Shown here: positions 1-4,858 of the stretch, one piece after another
Layout of the letters: each line of letters starts with the position of its first letter
Position numbering within the stretch: the stretch's first letter is position 1
Assembly (NCBI GenBank): GCA_025933895.1
Contig: JAICZB010000197.1
Span: 1-5,050 of the forward strand
Source: Thermoleophilia bacterium
GTDB lineage: Bacteria; Actinomycetota; Thermoleophilia; Gaiellales; Gaiellaceae
Direction: 5' to 3'
Length of the DNA stretch: 5,050 nt
The notes under the pieces: model-generated
What the model saw: only the letters and a program-made list of their open reading frames with translations
Told to the model about the DNA's origin: nothing
Database searches by the model: none
Made by a program: the position numbers and the translations under genes

Positions 1-1
1 C

Positions 2-430
2 TCGGTCGCTCCGGCGGTGTTCGCGCTCCGCTCGGGCGAGCTCGCGGCCTATCACGGCGCGGAGCACATCTCGATCGGCAGCTACGAGCACGGGAAGCGC
101 GCGACCCGCGAGCACGAGCGCTGCGGCGGCCACCTCGTCGGGCCTCTCGTCGCGACGTCTGCGGTCGGCAACGTCCTCGCCGGCCTCGCGCCCGAGCGGC
201 TGCGGAAGCAAGCCCAGGCTGCTGCACAGATCGGAGCCATCGCGGCGGCCACCGAGCTCTTCGGCTGGATGACGCGCAACCCCACGAACCCGCTGGCGCA
301 GGCTCTGGCGAAGCCGGGCCACGAGCTCCAGCACCGCTTCTCGACCGCGGAGCCGAGCGCCGAGCAGCTCGAGGTGGCCGAGGCCGCGCTCGAGGCGTGC
401 CTCGAGCTCGAGCATGCCGCTGCAAAGTAG
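2..430 (+). CDS. DUF1385 family protein (YqhQ-like), C-terminal part, 5' end outside the window
   Basis: The frame is open from the first complete codon (base 2) to the TAG at 428-430, giving 142 residues. A GTG at 17 could be read as a start, but the frame continues upstream of it and family members are about twice this length, so the gene is taken as cut by the window edge. Two DUF1385 signatures are visible: YHGAEH (bases 50-67; the family has YHGAEHK) and HERCGG (bases 113-130; the family has HPRCGT). The tail also fits: 'PGHELQ', then an acidic/Thr-Glu-Pro stretch, then 'QLEVAEAALEACL', matching the family's PGL-LQ...TxEP...QLEVAIxAL ending. The family (Bacillus YqhQ) is a conserved, probably membrane-associated protein of unknown biochemical role. 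Its 3' end overlaps the next gene by 17 bases, suggesting co-transcription. Family assignment is firm; function is unknown. Confidence 0.85.
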   Translation, partial: SVAPAVFALRSGELAAYHGAEHISIGSYEHGKRATREHERCGGHLVGPLVATSAVGNVLAGLAPERLRKQAQAAAQIGAIAAATELFGWMTRNPTNPLAQALAKPGHELQHRFSTAEPSAEQLEVAEAALEACLELEHAAAK

Positions 431-1493
431 GCAGCGACTTTCTCCCGAGGTCTTCGACCTCCCCGTCGAGAAGATGCGCGCGGGCTGGTACACAGACGCG
501 TACTTCAACCACGCCCGCGACGCGCTTCTGGCGGACGGCCGCCACCCGAACGTCGTCGTCCAGGTGTTCCAGAAGAACGGCGCGTGGCTCGGGGGGATGG
601 ACGAGGCGATCGCGATCCTCCGGCTCTGCTCCCACGAGCCGGACGCGCTCACGATCCGAGCGCTGCACGACGGCGACCGGATCGAGCCGTGGGAGACGGT
701 GCTCACGATCGAGGGCGACTACACGACCTTTGCGCATCTCGAGACCGCCTACCTCGGCACGCTTGCGCGCCGCACGCTGATCACGACGAACGTCGTGAAG
801 GTGCTCGAGGCAGCGAACGGCAAGCAGATCATCTTCATGCCGGCGCGCTTCGACCACCACCGCGTCCAGGCCGGTGACGGCTACGCGGCCTACGTCGCCG
901 GCCGGATCACCGGCTTCGAGATCGGCGTCACGAGCGACGAGCAGGCGTCATGGTGGGGCGGCCGATCGATCGGCACGGTGCCCCACTCCCTCATCGCGGC
1001 CTACGGCGGCGACACCGTCCTCGCGGCGCGCAAGTTCGCCGACTGGGCGCCGCCGGAGATGGCCGTGACCGTCCTCGTCGACTTCGAGAACGACTCGGTG
1101 CGCACGGCGCTCGAGGTGGCGAAGGCGCTCGGCGAACGGCTCTGGGGCATCCGGCTCGACACGTCGGAGACGCTCGTAGACCGCTCCCTGTGGGAGGAGA
1201 TGGGCGACTTCAAGCCCACGGGCGTGAACGAGCGGCTCGTCCGGAAGACGCGCGACACGCTCGACGCCGCCGGCTTCGGCCATGTGCGGATCGTCGTCTC
1301 CGGCGGGTTCACCGTGGACAAGATCCACGCTTTCGAGGAGCGCGCAGTGCCTGTGGATGCGTACGGCGTCGGCTCCTCCCTCATTCGCGGCGCCAACGAC
1401 TTCACCGCCGACGTGGTGCTGACGGACGGACGGCCGTCCGGGAAGTTCGGACGGCACCTCCGCGACAGCTCGCGACTCGAGGCTGTCGAGTGA
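414..1493 (+). CDS. pncB: Nicotinate phosphoribosyltransferase (type II PRTase fold)
   Basis: 359 residues. It is predicted to join nicotinate and PRPP, usually with ATP hydrolysis, to give nicotinate mononucleotide and PPi, the entry step of the Preiss-Handler NAD salvage route in the cytosol. Visible family marks in order: 'YTDAYF' near residues 26-31 (substrate-binding N-terminal motif); 'FMPARFDHHR' at 141-150; 'GTVPHS' at 187-192, whose His191 sits where archaeal-type enzymes have GTMPHA and is the likely phosphorylated histidine; 'GIRLDTS' at 245-251; 'VVSGGF' at 294-299 and 'YGVGSSL' at 317-323, the phosphate-binding loops of the barrel. The length resembles the short archaeal/actinobacterial form rather than the longer enterobacterial enzyme. 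The ATG at 414 lies inside the DUF1385 frame, and the TGA stop overlaps the GTG of the peptidase gene, so three genes probably form one operon. Nicotinamide or quinolinate phosphoribosyltransferase are less likely alternatives, because the barrel motifs are shared but the GTxPHS motif favours nicotinate. Confidence 0.87.
   Translation: MPLQSRQRLSPEVFDLPVEKMRAGWYTDAYFNHARDALLADGRHPNVVVQVFQKNGAWLGGMDEAIAILRLCSHEPDALTIRALHDGDRIEPWETVLTIEGDYTTFAHLETAYLGTLARRTLITTNVVKVLEAANGKQIIFMPARFDHHRVQAGDGYAAYVAGRITGFEIGVTSDEQASWWGGRSIGTVPHSLIAAYGGDTVLAARKFADWAPPEMAVTVLVDFENDSVRTALEVAKALGERLWGIRLDTSETLVDRSLWEEMGDFKPTGVNERLVRKTRDTLDAAGFGHVRIVVSGGFTVDKIHAFEERAVPVDAYGVGSSLIRGANDFTADVVLTDGRPSGKFGRHLRDSSRLEAVE
1479..1482 (+). 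promoter_or_regulatory. Ribosome binding site supporting the GTG start of the S51 peptidase gene
   Basis: GAGG at 1479-1482 lies seven bases before the GTG at 1490, a normal Shine-Dalgarno spacing. It sits within the last codons of the phosphoribosyltransferase gene. It decides the peptidase start against the upstream in-frame extension, which only mirrors the phosphoribosyltransferase gene in another frame. Confidence 0.6.
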
Positions 1494-2113
1494 AGCGGCT
1501 TTTGCTCGCCTCGTACGGCGTCGGCGCGCTCCCGGAACTGGCCCATGGGAAGGCAGGAGGTCTGCGTTTCGCCTTCATCCCGACCGCGGCAGGACCCGAC
1601 GCCGAGGCCAAGGAATGGGTGCAGAGCGACCGGCGCCAACTCGAGATCCTCGGCTGCGAGGTCTCGACACTCGAGCTCGCGCACGCCGAAGCGGACGAGG
1701 TGGCGGCGGCTCTGCGAGGCGTCGACGGCGTCTTCCTCGCCGGCGGCAACTCGTATCTCCTGCTCTGGCACGCCCGGCGCAGCGGCTTCGCCGGGCTCGT
1801 GTCGCCGCTCGTCGAGGCCGGTGACCTTCTCTACGTCGGCACGAGCGCGGGCGCGATGGTCGCAGGCCCAGACCTCGCTCCCGCGGCGAACCTGGACAAT
1901 CGCAACGAGGTTCCGGAGCTCGAGTCGAGCGTGGCCCTCGGGTTCGTGCCGTTCACCGTGCTCCCGCACGACCAGGAGCCGGAAGCACGGGAGCTCCACG
2001 ACGAGATCGTGGCCGCGAACCCTGCTGTGCGGTTCGTCCGCCTCGCCGACGGCCGGGCAGTGCTCGTCCGCGGAGACGCCGTGGACGTCGTCGACTCGCC
2101 CGTGCTCGCGTAG
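1490..2113 (+). CDS. pepE: Peptidase E-like serine peptidase (family S51)
   Basis: 207 residues, slightly shorter than the enterobacterial dipeptidase E of about 229. S51 peptidases use a Ser-His-Asp/Glu triad on a class I glutamine-amidotransferase-like fold; PepE itself cleaves Asp-X dipeptides in the cytosol. Seen here: first beta strand 'KRLLLASYG' at 2-10; 'FIPTAA' at 29-34; 'VFLAGGNSYLLL' at 81-92, the oxyanion/substrate loop; the nucleophile elbow 'GTSAGAMV' at 117-124 with Ser119; 'NLDNRNEVPEL' at 134-144, where Asp136 may be the third triad member; and 'VLPHDQE' at 157-163 with His160. The start is GTG at 1490, overlapping the previous stop as GTGA, with a GAGG site seven bases upstream, so translation is probably coupled. 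The frame is open further upstream, but that stretch mirrors the previous gene. Aspartyl-dipeptide specificity is inferred; a generic S51/amidotransferase-like protein is the alternative. Confidence 0.87.
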   Translation: MKRLLLASYGVGALPELAHGKAGGLRFAFIPTAAGPDAEAKEWVQSDRRQLEILGCEVSTLELAHAEADEVAAALRGVDGVFLAGGNSYLLLWHARRSGFAGLVSPLVEAGDLLYVGTSAGAMVAGPDLAPAANLDNRNEVPELESSVALGFVPFTVLPHDQEPEARELHDEIVAANPAVRFVRLADGRAVLVRGDAVDVVDSPVLA

Positions 2114-2129
2114 GGCCGACCGCGCGGCG

Positions 2130-2135
2130 TACCCT
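2130..2135 (+). promoter_or_regulatory. Possible -10 box (TACCCT) for a leaderless transcript
   Basis: TACCCT fits the TANNNT -10 pattern of the housekeeping sigma factor and ends six bases before the ATG at 2142. That spacing would put the transcription start at or next to the ATG, as in leaderless actinobacterial mRNAs. No convincing -35 element is seen upstream. It lies 16 bases after the peptidase stop. This is a pattern match only. Confidence 0.35.
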
Positions 2136-2141
2136 TACGAC

Positions 2142-2396
2142 ATGCTTGTCTCGCCTTCCCCCGTCACCGCGCGTACCTGAGCGGTCGACCACGCCGAGCG
2201 TGTCTCGGTCGCGCTGAGAGACCATGAGCTGGGACGCCAGCTGCGCGAGACTGCTGCCGTCGCATCGCCCTCGGGGAGGTTCCTGCGGCTTCGGTTCGGC
2301 TTCTTCCTATTCGGACGGAAGGCCGAAGAGCGGCAGGCAAGCCCCGAGCCCCTCGATCACGACGGCGACCGGCGGCCTCCAGTCCTCTCGTCGTAG
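2142..2396 (+). pseudogene. Possible small leaderless gene interrupted by one in-frame TGA
   Basis: From the ATG at 2142 the frame reads 12 codons (MLVSPSPVTART), meets TGA at 2178-2180, then stays open for 71 codons to a TAG at 2394-2396. No ATG, GTG or TTG occurs in this frame after the TGA, so the downstream part has no start of its own. The downstream part looks protein-like: a charged amphipathic stretch (around 'AERVSVALRDHELGRQLRET'), then a basic/aromatic segment 'SGRFLRLRFGFFLFGRK', then a polar, proline-rich tail. In the 52 codons from 2181 to 2336 roughly 41 end in G or C, in line with a coding frame here. Reverting TGA to CGA, one transition, would give a continuous protein of about 84 residues. 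The last 90 bases overlap the 3' end of the opposite GNAT gene. I do not recognise a family. Alternatives are a chance open frame in GC-rich DNA, a sequencing error, or stop-codon readthrough. Confidence 0.35.
2295..2327. terminator. Imperfect hairpin between convergent genes, possible bidirectional terminator
   Basis: TTCGGC (2295-2300) pairs with GCCGAA (2322-2327) and CTTCC (2303-2307) with GGAAG (2317-2321). This leaves a two-base bulge and a nine-base loop holding part of the TAG stop of the minus-strand acetyltransferase gene. It sits where transcription from both sides would meet. Neither side has a T-tract, so a classical intrinsic terminator is not demonstrated. Confidence 0.25.
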
Positions 2397-2936
2397 CGCG
2401 ACGTCCGTGTGGTGCAGCTCGACGCCGCGCGGCGCGACCGTGCCGCCACCGATCTCCCGGTAGCCGAGCTTCTCGGAGACCCGCAGCGACGCCACGTTCC
2501 CGTCGACGGCGCCTGAGCGCGCCAGCTCAGCGCCGAGACCTCGGAAGGCGAGCTCGAGCGCGGCCGTCCGCATCTCGGTGCCCACGCCACGACGCTGGAA
2601 GCGCCGGCCCAGCCAGGAGCCGGTGCCCACCGTGAGCGTCGCCGGGAAGTCCCTGCTTTCCACGGCCTGGATGCCGACGGGCTCACCCTCCAGGAAGACG
2701 CCGAGCTCGAGATGCCACTCCTCGACGCGCCAGTCTCGCCGCCGCATCTCGTGGTAGGCGCGGAACTCCGCGAGCTCGGGATCGTCCGTCCACGCGATCG
2801 TGAACGGCATGAACTCGGGCGGGTGGATGCCGCCGAGAGCGACCTCGCGGAGCGCGTCGAGCTCCTCCGACCGAGGCAGGCGGAGCTCGAGCCGCGGCGT
2901 TCGCAGCCGCAGCCCGAAGAGCGGCGCGAGATCCAT
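2307..2936 (-). CDS. GNAT family N-acetyltransferase (RimJ/RimL-like)
   Basis: 209 residues. GNAT enzymes move an acetyl group from acetyl-CoA to an amine; this one resembles the RimJ/RimL and aminoglycoside-acetyltransferase-like branch, and the substrate cannot be told. The opening 'LRTPRLELRLPRSEELDAL' (11-29) is the typical first strand and helix. 'LELGVFLEGEPVGIQAV' (76-92) forms the central strands. The acetyl-CoA pyrophosphate loop is 'RRFQRRGVGTEM' (111-122, Q/RxxGxG/A type), followed by 'ALELAFRGLGA' (126-136) and the late motif 'DGNVASLRVSEKLGYR' (145-160), with the Asn and Ser usual in the family. About 20 residues after 'REDW' lie beyond the normal fold. The ATG at 2936 shares one base with the stop of the upstream oxidoreductase gene (TGATG), so re-initiation is likely; a weak GGAG lies 11 bases upstream. 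The long open frame beyond this ATG mirrors the oxidoreductase gene and is not part of the protein. Confidence 0.88.
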   Translation of the reverse strand: MDLAPLFGLRLRTPRLELRLPRSEELDALREVALGGIHPPEFMPFTIAWTDDPELAEFRAYHEMRRRDWRVEEWHLELGVFLEGEPVGIQAVESRDFPATLTVGTGSWLGRRFQRRGVGTEMRTAALELAFRGLGAELARSGAVDGNVASLRVSEKLGYREIGGGTVAPRGVELHHTDVALRREDWRPPVAVVIEGLGACLPLFGLPSE

Positions 2937-4204
2937 CAGCCCAGCTTCTCCGGGTGACCGAGCTGGCCGAGCTCGGCGATGTCGCGGCGGAAGAAGAGCG
3001 ACACGGTCCAGTCCACGACGACCCGGAGCTTTCGCTGCGCGAGCGGGAGCTGGTACAGGTGGTACGAGCGCGTCACCCACCAGCCGGCGAAGCCGTGCAG
3101 TCGCAGGCCGAGGACTTCGGCAATGCCCTTGTGCCGGCCGAGCGTCGCGACCTGGCCGAGCATCCGGTAGCCGTACGGCTTCGGCGGGCCGGCCAGGTTG
3201 CGTGACAGGCGTCGCGCCTGGCGGAGCGCGTGCTGGCAGGTCGGCGGATCCGGCGAGTCGCTGCGCGTGTTCGGGACGCGCGCGCAGTCGCCGAGTGTCC
3301 AGACGTGCTCGTGACCACGCACGCGGAGCAGCTCGTCGGCCTCGACGCGGCCCTTCTCGTCGAGCGGCAACGACCACTCGCGCAGAAGCGGGTTGGGCGC
3401 GACGCCGGCCGTCCAGACGAGCGTGTTCGTCGGGATCCGGGTCCCGTCGCCGAGGACGGCCTCGTCGGCGGAGACCGACCCGAGCGTCGTGTCGACGTGG
3501 ATCTCGACTCCGCGCTTGCGCAGCTCGGCTGCTGCGTAGTCTCCGAGCGGCGGCGGGATCTCGGGCAGGATCCGCGGCGCGGCGTCGACGAGCACCCAGC
3601 GGCGCGGCGTCGAGCGCAGGCGCGGGTAGAAGCGGAGCGCGTCCTCCGCGAGGTCGGACAGCTCCGCGAGCGCCTCGACTCCGGCATAGCCGGCGCCGAC
3701 GAAGACGAACGTCAGCCGCCGTGCTCGCTCCTCCTCCTCGAGCGCGGCGTCTGCGGCCTCGAGCTGGTGGAGGACGTGGTTGCGGAGGTTGATCGCGTCG
3801 GCGAGCGACTTGAACGAGAGCGCGTGCTCCGAGAGGCCGGGGACCGGCAGCGTCCGCGGCACGGCGCCGAGCGCGAGCACGAGCTCTTGCCATGCGATGG
3901 ATTGCGTTCCCTCGTCGGTCTCGACCTCGGCTGTCTGCGCGTCGAGGTCGATCGCGGTTGCGCGGCCGAGGATCAGCTCGGCGTGCGGGCACATAGGTCG
4001 CAGGGGCACGACGCAGTGCCGAGGCTCGAGCGTCCCGGACGCGGCCTCCGGGAGGAGCGGCGTGTAGAGCATGAAGTTCTCACGGCTGACGACCGTCGCC
4101 CCACGCGCGCCGAGCTCGCGCGCGACGTAGGCGCCGGCGAAGCCTCCGCCGAGCACGAGCACGCCGCCGCGGGCCTGTCTCGTTGCGCTCACGTGACCTA
4201 GCAT
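2936..4204 (-). CDS. ndh: Type II NADH dehydrogenase (NDH-2), FAD-dependent NAD(P)H oxidoreductase
   Basis: 422 residues from the ATG at 4204. NDH-2 is a monotopic membrane flavoenzyme that passes electrons from NADH to quinone without pumping protons. The FAD Rossmann motif 'GGGFAG' is at 19-24 and the family signature 'FMLYTPLLPEAASGTLEPRH' at 44-63. The second nucleotide-binding motif 'VGAGYAGVE' is at 169-177, including the conserved Glu177. The FAD-contact motif 'WTLGDCA' is at 302-308, and the quinone-site helix begins 'TCQHALRQA' (322-330), a variant of the usual AQxAxQ. The C-terminal part ('WWVTRSYHLYQLP', 'WTVSLFFRRDIAELG') has the aromatic/basic amphipathic character of the membrane-binding tail. 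A GTG at 4192 with AGGT just before it is an alternative start, giving 418 residues. The open frame beyond 4204 is antisense to the next gene and was excluded. Ser40 stands where many family members have Asp or Glu at the end of the second strand. It heads a two-gene unit with the GNAT gene. Other FAD/NAD-dependent quinone oxidoreductases of the family remain possible. Confidence 0.9.
   Translation of the reverse strand: MLGHVSATRQARGGVLVLGGGFAGAYVARELGARGATVVSRENFMLYTPLLPEAASGTLEPRHCVVPLRPMCPHAELILGRATAIDLDAQTAEVETDEGTQSIAWQELVLALGAVPRTLPVPGLSEHALSFKSLADAINLRNHVLHQLEAADAALEEEERARRLTFVFVGAGYAGVEALAELSDLAEDALRFYPRLRSTPRRWVLVDAAPRILPEIPPPLGDYAAAELRKRGVEIHVDTTLGSVSADEAVLGDGTRIPTNTLVWTAGVAPNPLLREWSLPLDEKGRVEADELLRVRGHEHVWTLGDCARVPNTRSDSPDPPTCQHALRQARRLSRNLAGPPKPYGYRMLGQVATLGRHKGIAEVLGLRLHGFAGWWVTRSYHLYQLPLAQRKLRVVVDWTVSLFFRRDIAELGQLGHPEKLG
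4199..4204 (+). promoter_or_regulatory. Possible -10 box (TAGCAT) for the TIGR00725/SLOG gene
   Basis: TAGCAT matches TANNNT and ends nine bases before the ATG at 4214, so the transcript would start at or within a few bases of the start codon. There is no Shine-Dalgarno sequence before that ATG, which fits leaderless expression. The last three bases of the box (CAT) are the start codon of the divergent NDH-2 gene on the other strand. No good -35 hexamer is seen at the right distance. Confidence 0.4.
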
Positions 4205-4213
4205 CGCGCACAG

Positions 4214-4672
4214 ATGGCGATCCAGGTCTCTGTTGTCGGTAGCGGAACCGAGCACGAGGCGAACGCCGAGACGGTCGGGCTGCTGCTCGCCGAGCGCGGC
4301 GCCACGGTCGTGACGGGCGGGCTCGGCGAGGTCATGGCAGCCGCCTCGCGCGGGGCGAAGAGCGCCGGCGGCACGACGATCGGGATCCTCCCCGGCGAGA
4401 CGCGCGCCGCTGCGAACGAGTGGCTCGACCATGTCGTCGTCACCGGCATCGGCCACGGGCGGAACCTCGCCGTGGTCGCGTCGGGAGACGCAGTGATCGC
4501 GGTCGGCGGGCGCTACGGCACGCTCGCCGAGATCGGCTTCGCGCTCACGCTCGGGCGGCCGGTCGTCGTGCTCGAGCCCGGCTGGGCGGTCGACGGCGCG
4601 CAGCGGGCGCAGACACCGGCGGAGGCGGTCGAGTTTGCTCTCGCGGCAGCACGGCATACGGGTGTGACATGA
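4214..4672 (+). CDS. TIGR00725 family LOG-like Rossmann protein (SLOG superfamily)
   Basis: 152 residues, a usual size for the family. It belongs to the group once annotated as 'lysine decarboxylase-like', related to LOG phosphoribohydrolases, which split nucleoside monophosphates such as cytokinin nucleotides; SLOG relatives also bind nucleotide ligands. Seen: N-terminal strand and turn 'VSVVGSG' (5-11); 'VVTGGLGEVMAAASRGA' (32-48), the GGxxGxMxAxxxGA phosphate-binding segment; 'GRNLAVVASGDAVIAVGG' (82-99); and 'GGRYGTLAEIGFAL' (98-111), the version here of LOG's PGGxGTxxE, with Glu106 at the catalytic-glutamate position. The start ATG has no ribosome binding site but a TANNNT box lies just upstream. 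It runs divergently from NDH-2 with nine bases between start codons. Its stop overlaps the next start as ATGA. Whether it is an enzyme or a binding protein cannot be told; the fold and family call are firm. Confidence 0.87.
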   Translation: MAIQVSVVGSGTEHEANAETVGLLLAERGATVVTGGLGEVMAAASRGAKSAGGTTIGILPGETRAAANEWLDHVVVTGIGHGRNLAVVASGDAVIAVGGRYGTLAEIGFALTLGRPVVVLEPGWAVDGAQRAQTPAEAVEFALAAARHTGVT

Positions 4673-4854
4673 CGCACGTCCTACTCCTCAACCTCGTCTT
4701 CTTCGTCCCGTCGGCGTGTGGCGCGACCGCGTTCGCGTTCTTCGTCCACCGGTTCCTGAGGACCGCGCCGCCGCCGGCAGCGTCCCCGCCGGGAGGTGGA
4801 AGCAAGGCGCCGCTGCCGGGCGCCGGACCGGACGACCTGGCCCGCTCGGCCTAG
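4669..4854 (+). CDS. Small single-pass membrane protein with proline/glycine-rich tail
   Basis: 61 residues, family not recognised. One hydrophobic segment covers about residues 4-26 ('VLLLNLVFFVPSACGATAFA' and on to FFVH), long enough for one membrane span. It is followed by basic residues 'HRFLR' (27-31), which by the positive-inside rule would put the C-terminus in the cytoplasm. The rest is a low-complexity tail rich in Pro, Ala and Gly ('APPPAASPPGGGSKAPLPG') ending in 'DDLARSA'. Pro17 and Cys18 lie inside the span. The ATG overlaps the stop of the TIGR00725 gene (ATGA), which argues for a real, translationally coupled gene. It ends four bases before the stop of the convergent CGNR gene. 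An uncleaved signal anchor is the likeliest topology; no function is proposed. Confidence 0.65.
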   Translation: MTHVLLLNLVFFVPSACGATAFAFFVHRFLRTAPPPAASPPGGGSKAPLPGAGPDDLARSA

Positions 4855-4858
4855 ATCG

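Noticed and set aside
1001..1999. Minus-strand open frame of 332 residues opposite the phosphoribosyltransferase and peptidase genes.
   Set aside because: It spans the junction of two well-identified genes and shows only compositional features of antisense GC-rich DNA.
2227..2242. Perfect 6-bp stem AGCTGG / CCAGCT with a four-base loop, considered as a terminator or regulatory RNA.
   Set aside because: It is short, has no T-tract and no covarying partner structure, and lies inside the possible small coding frame. It is expected by chance in GC-rich DNA.
2114..2306. Search of the gap for a tRNA, riboswitch or other structured RNA.
   Set aside because: No tRNA T-loop/acceptor pattern or recognisable riboswitch core was seen on either strand, and no gene lies downstream in the right direction to be controlled.
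2224..2463. ATG-started plus-strand frame of 79 codons in the intergenic gap.
   Set aside because: It is Ser/Arg-rich, has no ribosome binding site or promoter pattern, and runs deep into the GNAT gene antisense. The neighbouring frame (2142-2396) is more protein-like.
2937..3992. The GNAT frame is open on the minus strand up to 3992 (561 residues in total).
   Set aside because: The extension is an Arg/Ala/Pro-rich translation of the NDH-2 gene in another frame. The GNAT fold begins right after the ATG at 2936.
2800..4201. Long plus-strand open frames (about 320-330 residues) antisense to NDH-2.
   Set aside because: They are low-complexity, Arg/Ser/Ala- or Glu/Arg-rich, and arise because G/C-biased third positions rarely give stops in the opposite frames. 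No family motifs were seen.
4205..4657. The NDH-2 reading frame stays open on the minus strand up to 4657, which would give a 573-residue protein.
   Set aside because: The extra N-terminus has no flavoprotein features, mirrors the well-supported TIGR00725 gene on the other strand, and the FAD motif sits at the right distance from the ATG at 4204.
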